From a virus, in the IMG/VR virus record IMGVR_UViG_3300036861_000806, positions 1 to 64,000 of that record: a stretch of DNA of 64,000 nt. One strand, 5' to 3'. Within the stretch, counting starts at the first letter, position 1. The number at the start of each line of letters is the position of its first letter. A program made the position numbers and the translations under genes. The notes beneath the pieces are model-generated. The model made no database searches and had not been told where the DNA came from. It worked only from the letters and a program-made list of their open reading frames with translations. Of the stretch, positions 63,660-64,000 are shown one piece after another.

Positions 63660-64000
63660 CGGAACAATCCCTCCATCGGCGTGATCGCCCCACGCTCAGG
63701 AATAACACCCATTGTCCGGAGCCAAGCGAGATCGCGGTTGAATCGACCGCCGTTCGGATGGAGCTCAAGCAGCTCGGCCAATGCTTCGCGGCTCAACGCT
63801 CGACCGGCCTTGATGATGGCGATCAGAATGCGGCGCTTGCTCTCGTCCGGCAGCGCGGCCAAGGCGGCATCGCTCCCCGTGTCCCGCGGTCTGGCGTGCT
63901 GCATCCCCAGCGATGTGAGCGTGAGCCCGTCGAGATAGCCGGCGGCGCGGAGACTAGCGAGCCCGCGGTTGTACCGACCCCCATTCGGGTGCAGATCCTG
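63656..64000 (-). CDS. C-terminus of a protein with two winged-helix repeats
   Basis: Open to the right edge, 114 codons visible. LHPNGGRYNRGLASLRAAGY L and, 60 residues on, LHPNGGRFNRDLAWLRTMGV I are near-identical helical units, each preceded by a helix (ALSREALAELLE). The same type of repeated HTH occurs at the C-terminus of some phage/archaeal HerA-like ATPases and AAA proteins, but the N-terminal part is outside the window. Confidence 0.6.
   Translation of the reverse strand, partial: QDLHPNGGRYNRGLASLRAAGYLDGLTLTSLGMQHARPRDTGSDAALAALPDESKRRILIAIIKAGRALSREALAELLELHPNGGRFNRDLAWLRTMGVIPERGAITPMEGLFR

Noticed and set aside
1-64000. TGA recoded as a sense codon
   Set aside because: Suggested by the split terminase, but dozens of genes end in TGA with ATGA or GTGA overlaps, so TGA is a working stop.
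1-64000. CRISPR array
   Set aside because: No set of identical direct repeats with unique spacers. The pentamer tract at 38793 has 5-nt units and is not CRISPR.

Overview
This GC-rich window reads as most of the late region of a long-tailed (siphovirus-like, HK97-fold capsid) bacteriophage or prophage, probably from an environmental high-GC bacterium. The host cannot be named from sequence alone. Almost all virion genes are on the minus strand and tightly packed, mostly with ATGA, GTGA or TGATG stop/start overlaps. Read on the minus strand from right to left: nucleotidyltransferase (44.5 kb), small and large terminase (43.3-40.7 kb), small zinc proteins, portal (37.1-35.6), a gp7-like head morphogenesis protein carrying an intein (35.6-33.7), prohead protease (32.1-30.5), major capsid protein (30.4-29.2), head-tail connectors (25.3-22.6), two tail-tube-like paralogues (22.3-20.0), tail assembly chaperones, a 1778-residue tape measure (19.1-13.8), tail-tip proteins and fibres (13.8-6.7), then a lysis region with a GH108 muramidase and many tiny membrane proteins or lipoproteins (6.2-1.4).

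The centrepiece is at 33703-34677. The head morphogenesis gene has an in-frame intein at its conserved His-Pro-Asn|Cys-Arg-Cys site. A complete homing-endonuclease-like gene (two HTH motifs plus a Vsr/EDxHD-like nuclease domain) lies antisense inside that intein, at 33763-34632 on the plus strand, with its own promoter-like hexamers and RBS. Nearly every base of the intein therefore appears to code on both strands.

The right third (44.6-60.6 kb) mixes cargo and mobile DNA. One IS1595-type element (44604-46781) has a perfect 8-bp target duplication; it carries a C-terminally deleted transposase and cargo genes and lies in the 3' end of an HNH gene. A second element (55001-59140) has been invaded by a third (56152-58276), which splits its transposase. 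Between them is a minus-strand operon for activated-sugar synthesis: 4,6-dehydratase, GNAT, aminotransferase, NeuB-like synthase and SpsF-like cytidylyltransferase. It resembles a nonulosonic-acid (pseudaminic/legionaminic) pathway and may modify the host surface or virion. A SplB-like radical SAM gene stands alone on the plus strand.

From 60.6 to 62.6 kb, short plus-strand genes lead to a small serine recombinase. The right end holds a minus-strand replication-type protein and the end of a gene with repeated winged-helix units. Other notable signals are a 240-bp array of degenerate GCTNN pentamers with strict 5-nt spacing (38793-39034), several promoters placed so that the start codon falls at the predicted transcription start, a large terminase split by one in-frame TGA, and several genes that need a one-base frame correction.
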